Position numbers and translations under genes: made by a program. A model generated the notes under the pieces. That model was given only the letters and a program-made list of their open reading frames with translations, had not been told where the DNA came from and made no database searches. A stretch of DNA of 64,000 nucleotides from Rhodocaloribacter litoris (GTDB lineage: Bacteria; Bacteroidota; Rhodothermia; Rhodothermales; ISCAR-4553), in NCBI RefSeq assembly GCF_011682235.2, contig NZ_CP076718.1:2957868-3021867 (forward strand). The letters are read 5' to 3'. This document shows positions 15,134-23,725 of the stretch, in pieces (position 1 is the first letter of the stretch; every line of letters begins with the position of its first letter).

Positions 15134-17152
15134 CTATCCTTCCCGCATCGCCACGGCCTCGGCGACGGCTTCCCACTTCGCGTAGAGCGCCTCCAGTTCG
15201 GCGGTGACGGCGTGGAGCGCCTCGGTGGTGAGCCGGGCGCGGTCGGCGTCGGTGTAGAGGGCCGGGTCGGCCAGCGTGGCTTCCAGTTCAGCCTTGCGTT
15301 CCTCTTTCTCCAGGATGGCGGCCTCGGTCTCCTCGTAGGCCCGGCGGAGCTGGTAGTCGTTCAGCAGCGTGTAGTCCACCTGCCCGTTGCGCGGCCTCGC
15401 CTCGGCACGGCGGCGGCGTTCCTCGGCCTCGCGGCGTTTCTGCTCCTTCGTCTTCGGCCCCGAGCCGCCCGGCGTGGACGCGGCCTTGCCGGCGGAGGGG
15501 GCCGGCTCCCGCTCGAACCGGCTCGCCGTGCCGTGGGTGACCTGCCACTGGTATTCCGAATAGTTGCCGAGGTAGGCGCGCACGGTCCCGTCTTCCACCC
15601 GCCACACCTTGTTGATCACCTGGTCGAGAAAGTGGCGGTCGTGGCTGACGACGACGAACGTGCCGGTGTACTGGCGCAGGGCCTCGATGAGCACGTTGAT
15701 CGACTGGATGTCGAGGTGGTTCGTCGGCTCGTCGAGGATGAGGAAGTTGGCGGGGGTGAGGAGGGTGCGGGCCAGGGCCACGCGGCTCTTCTCGCCGCCC
15801 GAGAGGACGCCCACGGGCTTGAAGACGTCGTCGCCGTGGAAGAGGAAGGCGCCCAGGAGGGTGCGCAGTTCCGTCTCGCTCTGCCCCCGGGCGTGCTCGC
15901 GGAGGGCGTCGAGCACGGTGTGGTTCGGGTTGAGCGTCTCGGCCTGGTGCTGCGCGAAGAATGTGAGGGTGACGTTGTGGCCGAGCGTGCGCGTGCCCGC
16001 GAACGGCTCGGTGCCGTTGAGGATGCGGGCCAGCGTCGACTTGCCCGCGCCGTTGCGGCCGATGAGGGCGATCTTGTCGCCCCGCTCGATGGTCAGCGGG
16101 CCGGCGTCGTCGAAGACGCGGAGGGGGCCGTCGGGCGTCGCGTACGTCTTCGAGAAGCGGGAGAGTTCGAGCACCACCCGCCCCGAGCGCGGCGGCTCGG
16201 GGAAGCGCAGGTGCATGGCAGCCTCGTCGCTCGGCGGCGGGGGCACGCGCTCCAGCTTCTCCAGCATTTTGATGCGGCTCTGCACCTGCCGGGCCTTCGT
16301 GGCCTTGTACCGGAACCGCTCGATGAACCGCTCCGTCTCGGCGATCATCTTCTGCTGGTTCTCGTAGGCGGCCCGCTGGCGCTCGCGCTCCTGCTCGCGC
16401 TCCCGGAGGTAGAACGTATAGTTGCCCGCATACTCGGTGATGCGCCCCCGCGAGAGCTCGGCGATGGTGGTCACCATGCGGTCGAGGAAGTAGCGGTCGT
16501 GCGAGACGATGACGACCGTGCCGGGGTAGCTCTTGAGGTAGCCTTCGAGCCAGTCGATGCTGTCGATGTCGAGGTGGTTCGTTGGCTCGTCGAGCAGGAG
16601 GACGTCGGGGCGGCGGAGCAGGAGGCGGGCCAGGGCCACGCGCATGCGCCAGCCGCCGGAGAAGGTAGCCAGGGGGCGGTCGAGGTCGTCCGGGGCGAAG
16701 CCGAGACCGGCCAGGACGGCTTCGGTGCGGGGGACGATCAGGTGGGCCTCCCGGGCCGTGAGCTCGGCGTGGACGCGGTCGAAGGCGTGGAGCAGCCGGG
16801 TGTAGGCCTCGCTCGTGTGGTCCGCCTCGGCCTCCATGGCCCGCATCAGCCGCTCCTCCTCGGCCTGCAGGGCCAGTACCTCGTCGAAGGCCGTCAGGGC
16901 TTCCTCGCGCACACTGCGCCCGCTGCCGCCCTCCTCGGCGTCCTGGGCCAGGTAGCCGATCGTCGTACCGCCGGTCACGACCGTGCCCTCGTCCGGTGCC
17001 TGCACCCCGGCGATGACGCGCAGCAGGGTGGACTTGCCCGCGCCGTTGGGCCCGATGAGGCCGATGCGCCGGTCGAGGCGGATCGTCCACGTCAGCCCGT
17101 CGAGCACGCGCTGCCCGCCGAAGGAGAGGGAGACGTTGTGGAGCTGGATCAT
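15134..17152 (-). CDS. ABC-F family ATPase (ribosome-associated type)
   Basis: 672-residue soluble protein with two tandem ABC ATPase domains and no membrane segment, the ABC-F architecture of translation factors such as EttA/Uup/YkpA. Domain 1 has Walker A GPNGAGKST (around residue 36), signature FSGGWRMRVALAR and Walker B VLLLDEPTNHLD. An Arg/Lys-rich linker between domains (EREQERERQRAAYENQQKM) is the P-site tRNA interaction motif region. Domain 2 has GRNGAGKST, LSGGEKSRVALAR and FLILDEPTNHLD. The C-terminal ~90 residues are charged and coiled-coil-like (EEERRRRAEARPR...), as in Uup-type members. Paralogue identity cannot be decided. Its start overlaps the stop of the upstream SGNH hydrolase gene by 4 nt, implying translational coupling. 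Confidence 0.9.
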   Translation of the reverse strand: MIQLHNVSLSFGGQRVLDGLTWTIRLDRRIGLIGPNGAGKSTLLRVIAGVQAPDEGTVVTGGTTIGYLAQDAEEGGSGRSVREEALTAFDEVLALQAEEERLMRAMEAEADHTSEAYTRLLHAFDRVHAELTAREAHLIVPRTEAVLAGLGFAPDDLDRPLATFSGGWRMRVALARLLLRRPDVLLLDEPTNHLDIDSIDWLEGYLKSYPGTVVIVSHDRYFLDRMVTTIAELSRGRITEYAGNYTFYLREREQERERQRAAYENQQKMIAETERFIERFRYKATKARQVQSRIKMLEKLERVPPPPSDEAAMHLRFPEPPRSGRVVLELSRFSKTYATPDGPLRVFDDAGPLTIERGDKIALIGRNGAGKSTLARILNGTEPFAGTRTLGHNVTLTFFAQHQAETLNPNHTVLDALREHARGQSETELRTLLGAFLFHGDDVFKPVGVLSGGEKSRVALARTLLTPANFLILDEPTNHLDIQSINVLIEALRQYTGTFVVVSHDRHFLDQVINKVWRVEDGTVRAYLGNYSEYQWQVTHGTASRFEREPAPSAGKAASTPGGSGPKTKEQKRREAEERRRRAEARPRNGQVDYTLLNDYQLRRAYEETEAAILEKEERKAELEATLADPALYTDADRARLTTEALHAVTAELEALYAKWEAVAEAVAMREG

Positions 17153-18096
17153 GGTATCGTTTCGAGGAAACGGGCCAGGAGGGCGTGGCCGCGTTCGGAA
17201 AAATGGATGCCGTCGCCGTAGAGGTAGAGGGTTTCCGGCTTCCGGGTGTGTGCCAGGAGGAAGGGCGCGGCGTCGTACACCGGGATGTCGCGGAGATGTT
17301 TCTTCAAGACGTCCTGCGGGTGGAAGAGGCCGGGCTCGCCGGCGCGGCGAAGCTGGTATTCGTAGGGGAGCAGGACGATCTCGAGGCGGAGACCCCGGGT
17401 ATCAGCGAGCCGGTGCAGGGTGTCCAGGCCGGCCAGGGCGGCTTCGAGGGCGGGGCCGTCGTAGAGGCGGCGGTCGTGTTCGAAGTAGGTACGGGGGCGG
17501 TCGGCGAGGTGGGCCTTGAGCCAGGCATAGGTGCGGACGTGACGCCGGAGGAAGGTGAGGACGGGCCCGGCCAGCCGGCGCACTCCGGCGTTCGGGTCGG
17601 TGGTGGCGGGGGCATAGGCATCGTTCAGGCACCAGAAGACCGTCACCCGGTGGAGGTTCAGGTCGTCGCGGGCGAGGAGGGTGCGGAGCACGGCCCCGTA
17701 GTCGTGCACGTCGTACCCGATGAGGGAGGGGTTGAGGACGTTCAGCGTGTCGAGGCGGGCGGCCAGGCGGCCGGCGAAGGTGCTGTCCGGATCGACGCCG
17801 GGCCCCATCGTCACCGAGTCGCCCAGCAGCAGCCAGCCGGGGCGGCCCGGCGCGATGCCGGCGGTGTAGTGCCAGAACCCCTGCCCGTTCACGCGGAAGC
17901 GGGCCCCGTTGCTCGTGCCCTCGGCATGGGGACGCAGGCCGGGCGTTGCGCCGTAGACGCTGTCGGCCAGCAGGCGCCGGTCCGTGCCGTTCGGGCGCAC
18001 CTCCGGCACGGCGAGGCGGACGGCTCCCTCCACGGCCGCCAGCAACAGCAGCAGCACGGCCAGGTTGATCGTGAGAATCCGAAGCGTCCGTGCCAT
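17149..18096 (-). CDS. SGNH/GDSL-type hydrolase, membrane-anchored
   Basis: 315-residue protein with an N-terminal hydrophobic segment (ILTINLAVLLLLLAAVEGAV) that is either an uncleaved signal anchor or a signal peptide, followed by an SGNH hydrolase domain. Block I is LLLGDSVTMGPGV with the nucleophile Ser in GDSV; the catalytic Asp-x-x-His pair is in YLYGDGIHFSERGH near the C-terminus; the oxyanion-hole Asn may be in FWCLNDAY. The fold covers esterases, lipases and polysaccharide O-acetyl esterases or transferases; substrate unknown. Its last 4 nt overlap the ABC-F gene, so both are probably one transcription unit even though their functions look unrelated. Confidence 0.8.
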   Translation of the reverse strand: MARTLRILTINLAVLLLLLAAVEGAVRLAVPEVRPNGTDRRLLADSVYGATPGLRPHAEGTSNGARFRVNGQGFWHYTAGIAPGRPGWLLLGDSVTMGPGVDPDSTFAGRLAARLDTLNVLNPSLIGYDVHDYGAVLRTLLARDDLNLHRVTVFWCLNDAYAPATTDPNAGVRRLAGPVLTFLRRHVRTYAWLKAHLADRPRTYFEHDRRLYDGPALEAALAGLDTLHRLADTRGLRLEIVLLPYEYQLRRAGEPGLFHPQDVLKKHLRDIPVYDAAPFLLAHTRKPETLYLYGDGIHFSERGHALLARFLETIP

Positions 18097-18184
18097 CCGG
18101 TAACCGAGACGAGGGGTCGATGCGGGGGCGCCTACGCCGGGTGCCGGAGCGGGGATCCGGGAAGAAAACGGGAAACGGGGTGTC

Positions 18185-18190
18185 TATAAG
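18185..18190 (+). promoter_or_regulatory. Candidate -10 element (TATAAG)
   Basis: TATAAG about 40 nt before the META-type lipoprotein ATG at 18229; the same hexamer stands 40 nt before the gene at 21400. No -35 is identified. Confidence 0.35.
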
Positions 18191-18228
18191 GGGAAGGCCT
18201 TCCTCGCTCGAATCCGCTTTCCCGTGCC

Positions 18229-18693
18229 ATGCACCGGCCATGCGCTCGCCTGCTTCTGATGTTGCTCCTTCTGACGGCCACGCTCCTGCCCGCCTGTGAC
18301 AACCTCGAGCCGAGGGTGCGCGGTGCGTCGAAAGACCTCGAAGGCACCACGTGGCGACTCGTCGTGTTCCAGGACCCCGCGGGCTCGAAGCGTGCCTTCC
18401 GGGACGGCGAAGTCTATACGCTCTTCTTCGACGCCGGCGCACGGTTCGGCGGCCGGGCCGACTGCAACAGCTACGGCGGAACGTACGAGGCCGGAGACGG
18501 CACGCTGAAGATCCGCGAGCTCTGGACGACGAAAGTGCTCTGTCCACCCGGCTCCCACGGGGAGGATTATTACGCGGCCCTGAGGAATGTGCAGGCCTGT
18601 GAGGTGAGGGGCGGGCGGCTGCGCCTGGGCTTCGGGGGCTTCGGCGTGCTGGTCTTCGAACCACAGCCGGTTCGCTTCGAGGGCGAGGATTGA
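18229..18693 (+). CDS. META-domain-like lipoprotein
   Basis: 154-residue lipoprotein with a leucine-rich signal peptide and lipobox LLPAC (cysteine near residue 23). The mature part contains LEGTTWRLVVFQ, which is the characteristic opening of META/HslJ-like domains, followed by YTLFFDAGARFGGRADCNSYGGTYE, here split as FDAGARFGGRADCNSYGG with the conserved CN(S/K)YGG-type turn, and a closing strand. Two further cysteines could form a disulfide. META proteins are small envelope proteins, some linked to heat-inducible novobiocin resistance (HslJ), otherwise functionally vague. It converges with the sugar transferase gene and is separated from it by a perfect 22-bp palindrome. Confidence 0.75.
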   Translation: MHRPCARLLLMLLLLTATLLPACDNLEPRVRGASKDLEGTTWRLVVFQDPAGSKRAFRDGEVYTLFFDAGARFGGRADCNSYGGTYEAGDGTLKIRELWTTKVLCPPGSHGEDYYAALRNVQACEVRGGRLRLGFGGFGVLVFEPQPVRFEGED

Positions 18694-18739
18694 AGGGTTC
18701 CGCTCGGAAGGGCTTCGCGCGGCGCGTTATGGCCGTATG

Positions 18740-18761
18740 GCGTCGACCGGCCGGTCGACGC
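18740..18761. terminator. Perfect 22-bp palindrome between convergent genes
   Basis: GCGTCGACCGG followed directly by its exact reverse complement CCGGTCGACGC, located between the convergent genes ending at 18693 and 18790. It can form a strong hairpin in either transcript, so a bidirectional terminator is likely, but no T-run follows on either strand. A protein-binding palindrome is the alternative. Confidence 0.45.
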
Positions 18762-18789
18762 GAACCCCGCCCGGAACCCGAACCGTCCG

Positions 18790-20196
18790 TCAGTACGCGT
18801 TCTCGTTGACGAAGCCTTTCCAGAGCGTCATCAGCATGATCTTGAAGTCGAACTTGAGCGACCAGTGCTGGATGTAGTAGAGGTCGTACTCGATGCGCTT
18901 TTCGAGGGAGGTGTCGCCGCGCCAGCCGTTGACCTGGGCCCACCCGGTGATGCCGGCCTTCACCTTGTGGCGGAGCATGTAGCCGGGCACGCGCTCGCGA
19001 AACTGCTCGATGAAGACGGGCCGCTCCGGGCGGGGGCCGACGACCGACATGTCGCCCTTGAGCACGTTGATGAACTGGGGAAGTTCGTCGAGCGAGGTGC
19101 GGCGGAGGAACTTGCCCACGGGGGTGGCGCGGTCTTCACCGGGCCGGGCCCAGACGGCCCCCGTCTTCGCCTCGGCGTCGACCGGCATCGAGCGGAACTT
19201 GAGCATCTGGAAGGTGTGGCCGTTGAGGCCCATCCGCTCCTGCCTGTAAAAGACCGGTCCGGGTGAGGAGAGCTTCACCGCCACGGCGATCACGAGCATC
19301 AGCGGGGCCGCGAGCACGAGCACGGTCGCCGAGAAGACCACGTCCACGACGCGCTTGAGGAAGCGGCGGAACTCCATCGGGGCCTCGTCGATGAGGTGGA
19401 TCACCGGCAGGCCGTCCACGTCCGTGACGCGGCTGTTGAGGATGTTGAACTGGAACAGGTCGGGGACGAGGCAGACGTGGGCCAGGCGCGTCGAGAGGGC
19501 GTTCGTGAGGTGTTCGATGCGGGCGGCGGCCGTCAGGGGCAGGGCCAGGTAGACGTAGTGGATGGGCGTCCCCGCCGCCTCGTACCGGTCGACGAGGGCG
19601 GCGGCCTCCCCGGTGGTGCCGAGGATGTCGGGGCCGGTCTTGTGATCGTCCAGAAAGCCGACGACCTCGAAGCCCATCCAGGGATACTGGCGGAAGGCCT
19701 GTTCCAGGCGGCGCCCCACCTTGCCCGCCCCGACGATGAGCACGCGCCGCCGGTACTTGCCCCGTTGCCGGGCCCGTCGCAGCGCCGCGTAGAGGGCGAT
19801 GCGAAGCGCCACCATCAGCGACGGCGTGATCATCCCGAACAGGATCATGTGGAGCCGGGAGAAATACAGGTCCCGGTAGAACGAGAGCGTGGCCGCCAGC
19901 ACCAGCAGGCCCAGGCCGACCGCCTTGGCGACGCTGTAGATGAGCCGCGTCAGCCGCTGGGCGCGGTCCGGTGCGTAGAGGCCCGAGGCCCAGAAGACGA
20001 ACGATGAGACCAGAAGCACCCACGGCAGAAAGCCCAGGTAACGCGAGAACGGGGGTACCTCCGGCGGGGGAAGCACCCCCAGCACGCGCAGCAGGTCGAA
20101 GCGGATGAAGAAGGCGGCGATCCAGCCGACCGCGACGAGGACGAAATCCGCGAAGAAAAGCAGGCGCTGAAACAGCCGGCTCTGCTCTTGCAGCAT
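18790..20196 (-). CDS. Undecaprenyl-phosphate sugar phosphotransferase (exopolysaccharide initiation)
   Basis: 468-residue integral membrane polyprenyl-phosphate hexose-1-phosphate transferase of the WbaP/WcaJ/CpsE type, which loads the first sugar of a capsule or exopolysaccharide repeat onto undecaprenyl phosphate. The N-terminal half has about four hydrophobic segments, then a Rossmann-like CoA-binding domain (VLIVGAGKVGRRLEQAF). A further membrane helix (VVFSATVLVLAAPLMLVIAVAV) precedes the catalytic domain with SPGPVFYRQERMGLNGHTFQ, FRSMPVDAEAKTG, RRTSLDELPQFINVLKGDMS and VGPRPERP, all diagnostic, and AGITGWAQVNGWRGDTS. Length is normal. The sugar (glucose, galactose or other) is not predictable. 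No other glycosyltransferases flank it, so the rest of the polysaccharide locus lies elsewhere. Confidence 0.92.
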   Translation of the reverse strand: MLQEQSRLFQRLLFFADFVLVAVGWIAAFFIRFDLLRVLGVLPPPEVPPFSRYLGFLPWVLLVSSFVFWASGLYAPDRAQRLTRLIYSVAKAVGLGLLVLAATLSFYRDLYFSRLHMILFGMITPSLMVALRIALYAALRRARQRGKYRRRVLIVGAGKVGRRLEQAFRQYPWMGFEVVGFLDDHKTGPDILGTTGEAAALVDRYEAAGTPIHYVYLALPLTAAARIEHLTNALSTRLAHVCLVPDLFQFNILNSRVTDVDGLPVIHLIDEAPMEFRRFLKRVVDVVFSATVLVLAAPLMLVIAVAVKLSSPGPVFYRQERMGLNGHTFQMLKFRSMPVDAEAKTGAVWARPGEDRATPVGKFLRRTSLDELPQFINVLKGDMSVVGPRPERPVFIEQFRERVPGYMLRHKVKAGITGWAQVNGWRGDTSLEKRIEYDLYYIQHWSLKFDFKIMLMTLWKGFVNENAY

Positions 20197-20347
20197 GGCG
20201 CTGTATCCACAGGTGAAACACGACTCGGACGCGTGTGCGTCCCGGACAGGGGTCGTAGCCTACTTCATACGCGCCGGAAAGCCGTTTTGCCTCTGAAGGA
20301 TGTGCGAAAACCGGGGACCGGTCTTTCGGAAGATAAGACATTTTTCG

Positions 20348-21250
20348 TCACGCCGCCTCCCGTGCCAGCGCCAGGGCGCCCAGCACACCGGCCCGGTCTC
20401 CCAGGGCCGGGGGGACGATGTAGGCGTCGATTCCGTCGGCGAGGGCGTCGTGGGCGACGTAGCCGTTCAGGATCTGCCGTACCCGGTGCCGGATCATCGG
20501 GAAAAGCTGCCGCTGGTGCATGACGCCGCCTCCCAGGATGATCCGCTGCGGGGAGAGGGTGACGATGAAGTTGACCAGGCCGTAGGCAAGGTAGTGGGCC
20601 TCGATCTCCCAGGCCGGGTGGTCGGGGGGCAGCTCCGCACCGGCACGTCCCCAGCGGGCCTGAAGCGCCGGGCCGCTGGCCATCCCTTCGAGGCAGGTCC
20701 CGTGGAAGGGACAGTGCCCCGCGAAGTCGTCGCCCGGGGCGCGGGGGACGAACACGTGCCCCATCTCTGGATGGACCAGCCCGTGCAGGCGCTGCCCGCC
20801 CACGAGCCCGCCCCCGCCGATGCCGGTGCCGACGGTAAGGTAGATGAAGGTGTCGAGGCCGCGGGCGGCACCCCACCGGTGCTCTCCCAGCCCCGCGGCG
20901 TTCACGTCGGTGTCGAAGACGACGGGCACGCCGAGGGCACGGCGGAGCACGCCGGCCACGTCGGTGCCCGACCAGTTCGGCTTCGGCGTGCGCGTGATGA
21001 AGCCGTAGGACGGGGAGGCCGGATCGGGATCGACCGGGCCGAAAGACCCCACCCCCACGGCAACGGGCCGTTCCGGCTGTTCCTGAAAGAAGGCGACGGT
21101 GCGGGCCAGGGTTTCCTCCGGGGTCGTCGTGGGAAAGCGGGTCAGGGCGCGTACGTCGTCCGGGCCGGTGCCGATGGCGCAGACGAACTTGGTGCCCCCT
21201 GCCTCGACTGCACCGTAGACCGGGGAGGAAGGGGATGCCGTGTCGGTCAT
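20348..21250 (-). CDS. ROK-family sugar kinase (fructokinase-like)
   Basis: 300-residue ROK-family kinase. The N-terminal phosphate-binding motif is [16 protein letters not shown], the form seen in Bacillus YdhR/ScrK-type fructokinases. The ROK signature follows ([22 protein letters not shown], split here as [16 protein letters not shown]), then [16 protein letters not shown] with the catalytic-region Asp in DTDVNAA, and the zinc site HPEMGHVF...[17 protein letters not shown], where one His and three Cys bind zinc. Expected reaction: ATP-dependent phosphorylation of fructose (or a related hexose) at C6. It stands alone, separated from the downstream sugar transferase gene by 151 nt. Confidence 0.87.
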   Translation of the reverse strand: MTDTASPSSPVYGAVEAGGTKFVCAIGTGPDDVRALTRFPTTTPEETLARTVAFFQEQPERPVAVGVGSFGPVDPDPASPSYGFITRTPKPNWSGTDVAGVLRRALGVPVVFDTDVNAAGLGEHRWGAARGLDTFIYLTVGTGIGGGGLVGGQRLHGLVHPEMGHVFVPRAPGDDFAGHCPFHGTCLEGMASGPALQARWGRAGAELPPDHPAWEIEAHYLAYGLVNFIVTLSPQRIILGGGVMHQRQLFPMIRHRVRQILNGYVAHDALADGIDAYIVPPALGDRAGVLGALALAREAA

Positions 21251-21354
21251 CGGATCGGTTTACGTTGCCGTGTGGGTGTCGTATGTTCCGGTAAAGGGCG
21301 GTACGGGGAAAACGGGCATCTTGCCGCCGTGACCGCGCCGCGTCGGCCCCTGAA

Positions 21355-21360
21355 TATAAG
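21355..21360 (+). promoter_or_regulatory. Candidate -10 element (TATAAG)
   Basis: TATAAG 40 nt before the cNMP-binding protein gene. Same motif and spacing as at 18185. Confidence 0.35.
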
Positions 21361-21399
21361 GACCAGCATCCGGAAAGGATGTAACGGGCAGCCTTCGTG

Positions 21400-21957
21400 A
21401 TGAACAGTATCTGGGACAATTTCTTCCGGCGCGGGCCGGGCAGGCCGTCCATGCACGACCTGCTCCGGGGCATTCCCCTTTTTGCCGATCTCAACCGGAA
21501 AGAGCTGGATGCCGTCGAACGGATCCTGTATCGCCGGGAGTATGCACCGGGCGAGGTGGTCTTCCGGCAGGGAGAGCCCGGGGTGGGCATGTATATCATC
21601 GAGCAGGGGCGCGTGTGCATCATCCGGGAACCGTCGGGGCACGTGCTCGCCACGCTCGGCGCGGGCGACTTCTTCGGCGAGATCGCGCTCCTGAACGAGA
21701 CGCCGCGTTCGGCCACGGCGCGGGCCGAGACGGCCGCCACGCTCTGGGGGTTCTTTCAGCCGGAGCTACTCGACCTGCTCGAACGCAACCCCCGGCTCGG
21801 GGTGAAGGTGCTCCTGCCGCTGGCTCGCATCACCGGGCAACGGCTCGTGCGGGCAGACGAGGAGCTGGCCGCGCTGGAGGATCGGCGGTTCATGCCGGAG
21901 GGGGGCGAGGTGCCGGCCGCGGCGCCGGAAGGAGGACCGCATGCATCCGTGGGTTAA
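21400..21957 (+). CDS. Cyclic nucleotide-binding domain protein
   Basis: 185-residue cytosolic protein consisting mainly of a CRP-like cyclic-nucleotide-binding beta-roll: LFADLNRKELDAVERILYRREYAPGEVVFRQGEPG (read in parts, residues 28-65), GMYIIEQGRVCII, ATLGAGDFFGEIALLNETPRSATARA (phosphate-binding cassette, with GEIALL and PRSATA). No helix-turn-helix follows, only a short helical tail and a Gly/Ala/Pro-rich end, so it is a stand-alone sensor, not a CRP transcription factor. GTG ATG codons occur together at 21397 and 21400; I use the ATG. The last 17 nt overlap the start of the AI-2E-type permease gene, so the two are coupled and the sensor may modulate the permease (inference). Confidence 0.85.
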   Translation: MNSIWDNFFRRGPGRPSMHDLLRGIPLFADLNRKELDAVERILYRREYAPGEVVFRQGEPGVGMYIIEQGRVCIIREPSGHVLATLGAGDFFGEIALLNETPRSATARAETAATLWGFFQPELLDLLERNPRLGVKVLLPLARITGQRLVRADEELAALEDRRFMPEGGEVPAAAPEGGPHASVG

Positions 21958-22966
21958 GGGCGGGCTCGCCCTGCTGGCCGCTGCGACGGTGGTCTTCGTG
22001 CTGGTCGCCGCCGGCGAGGTCATCGAGCTGGTGGTGATCGCGTCGCTGCTGGCCTACCTGCTCAACCCGCTGGTGCGCCGGCTGGAGGCCGCCGGGCTGG
22101 GCCGCACCCCGGCGACCTCGCTCGTGTTTGCCGGCGTGCTGGGCGTGGCGGGGCTGCTGCTCGCCGGGGTATGGCCGGCCGTGCTGGCGCAGGTGCAGGC
22201 CGTCCGGGGCATGCTCACCCCCGAGCGGGTGGCGGCGCTCGTCGGCGAAGCGGAGCGGTTTCTGGAGGCCCGGCTGGCTTTTGCCGGCATCGGCAAGGGC
22301 AGCCTGACAGGCCCGCTCCGGGAAGCCGTCGTCGACTATGCCCGCAGCGCGGTGACCTACGTCCCGGGCCTGCTCGGCCTGCTGGCCGACCTGGTGATCA
22401 TCCCGTTCCTCCTCTTTTTCCTGCTCAAAGACGGGCGGACCCTGCGCAAAAGCCTCATCGCCTCGGTACCGAACCGGTATTTCGAGTTCGCCCTGAACCT
22501 GCTTCACCGGATGGACCGGCAGCTCGGCAACTACCTTCGCGGCAAGCTGGTGGCCTCGCTGGTGGTGGCCGTGCTCTCGACGGTGGCGCTGTGGGGGCTC
22601 GGCGTCGAGGCCTACCTGATCCTGGGCCCCCTCAACGGGCTGGCGAACCTGATCCCGTACGTCGGCCCGCTGGCGGCGGCGGCGCTCACGGTGGTCGTGG
22701 CCCTGCTCGGCGGTGCCACGCCGGGGACCGTCGCCGGCATCGTGGTGGCCCTGACCCTCGTCCAGGTCGTCGACAACGTGCTGCTGAACCCGCTGGTGGT
22801 GGCGCGGAACGTGGCGCTGCACCCGGTGACGGTGCTCCTGGCCGTCATCGTCGGTGGCCAGTTCTTCGGGGTGCTGGGCCTGCTGCTGGCGGTTCCGGCG
22901 GCCGCCGTCGTCAAGGTGACGCTGCAGGAGGTGGTGCGGAACGCACGGCGCTACGGCTTCTGGTGA
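21941..22966 (+). CDS. AI-2E family (PerM-type) permease
   Basis: 341-residue polytopic membrane protein of the AI-2E transporter/PerM family. Hydrophobic segments lie at residues about 5-60, 135-165, 200-260 and 290-330, with the family-type sequences LVIIPFLLFFLLKDG, NLLHRMDRQLGNYLRGKL and LNGLANLIPYVGPL. Members have been proposed to export autoinducer-2 or act as Na+(Li+)/H+ antiporters; the label does not prove AI-2 transport. GGAGGACC sits just before the ATG, a strong ribosome binding site lying inside the preceding cNMP-binding gene. It ends 3 nt from the convergent methyltransferase gene. Confidence 0.88.
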   Translation: MHPWVKGGLALLAAATVVFVLVAAGEVIELVVIASLLAYLLNPLVRRLEAAGLGRTPATSLVFAGVLGVAGLLLAGVWPAVLAQVQAVRGMLTPERVAALVGEAERFLEARLAFAGIGKGSLTGPLREAVVDYARSAVTYVPGLLGLLADLVIIPFLLFFLLKDGRTLRKSLIASVPNRYFEFALNLLHRMDRQLGNYLRGKLVASLVVAVLSTVALWGLGVEAYLILGPLNGLANLIPYVGPLAAAALTVVVALLGGATPGTVAGIVVALTLVQVVDNVLLNPLVVARNVALHPVTVLLAVIVGGQFFGVLGLLLAVPAAAVVKVTLQEVVRNARRYGFW

Positions 22967-22969
22967 GGC

Positions 22970-23632
22970 TCAGCGCTTGCGGGCCAGCGTCACGCCGTCG
23001 GCCAGGGGAAGCAGGCTCAGGTCGATCCGCTCGTCGTGGTGCAGCTTGTCGTTGAAGGCCCGCATCCGCTCCGTGACCGGGTCGGTGACGGAGGGGTCGG
23101 CGACGCGCCCGTCGCGCAGCGTGTTGTCGATGACGGCCAGGCCGCCGGGTCGCAGCAGCCGGAGCGTGCGCTCGTAGTAGGCGTCGTAGCTTTCTTTGTC
23201 GGCATCGATGAAGGCGAAGTCGAACGTGCCGGCCTGCCCGTCGTCGAGCAGGGCGTCGAGCGTCTGCAGGGCCGGCGCCAGGCGCAGGTCGATCTTGTGC
23301 GCGACGCCGGCGGCCTCCCAGTACTTCCGGGCGATGGCGGTATAGGTTTCGCTGATGTCGCACGCGAGCAGGGTACCGTCTTCGGGCAGGGCCCGTGCCA
23401 CGGCGAGTGCGCTGTAGCCGGTGAAGGTGCCGATCTCGAGTGCCCGCCGCGCACCCATCAGGCGGACGAGGAGGGCCATGAACTGTCCCTGCTCCGGCGC
23501 AATCTGCATCTCGGCTTCGGGCAGCCGGGCCGTCTCGGCCCGCAGCCGCCGCATCACCTCGGGCTCCCGGAGCGAGTGGTCGAGCAGGTAGTCGTACAGG
23601 GTGTCGGTGAGGGGCAGGGTGCGGTTGGACAT
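22970..23632 (-). CDS. O-methyltransferase (class I SAM, family 3)
   Basis: 220-residue S-adenosylmethionine-dependent O-methyltransferase of the catechol/caffeoyl-CoA type. The start at 23632 (MSNRTLPLTDTLYDYLLDHS) opens the standard helical lid; the SAM motif is RALEIGTFTGYSALAVARALP, cited as LEIGTFTGYSALA; then TLLACDIS and the metal/substrate segment FDFAFIDADKESYDAYYE (Asp-Ala-Asp-Lys) and GGLAVIDNTL (metal ligands DN). All active residues are intact. Likely substrates are catechol-like phenols or a small-molecule intermediate. The upstream extension to 23692 is Pro-rich and rejected. Confidence 0.9.
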   Translation of the reverse strand: MSNRTLPLTDTLYDYLLDHSLREPEVMRRLRAETARLPEAEMQIAPEQGQFMALLVRLMGARRALEIGTFTGYSALAVARALPEDGTLLACDISETYTAIARKYWEAAGVAHKIDLRLAPALQTLDALLDDGQAGTFDFAFIDADKESYDAYYERTLRLLRPGGLAVIDNTLRDGRVADPSVTDPVTERMRAFNDKLHHDERIDLSLLPLADGVTLARKR

Positions 23633-23725
23633 GACCGGTGGGGTTTCGGGTGGCGGGTTGCGGGGGAGGCTCGGGAAAGTGGTGGCGTGCAAACGTTCGA
23701 GGAGCGAAGTGGAACGCTCCCCGTT

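Noticed and set aside
23700-23719. Hairpin GGAGCG/CGCTCC between the aminotransferase and O-methyltransferase genes
   Set aside because: Six-bp stem without a T-run on the transcribed strand; too weak to call a terminator.
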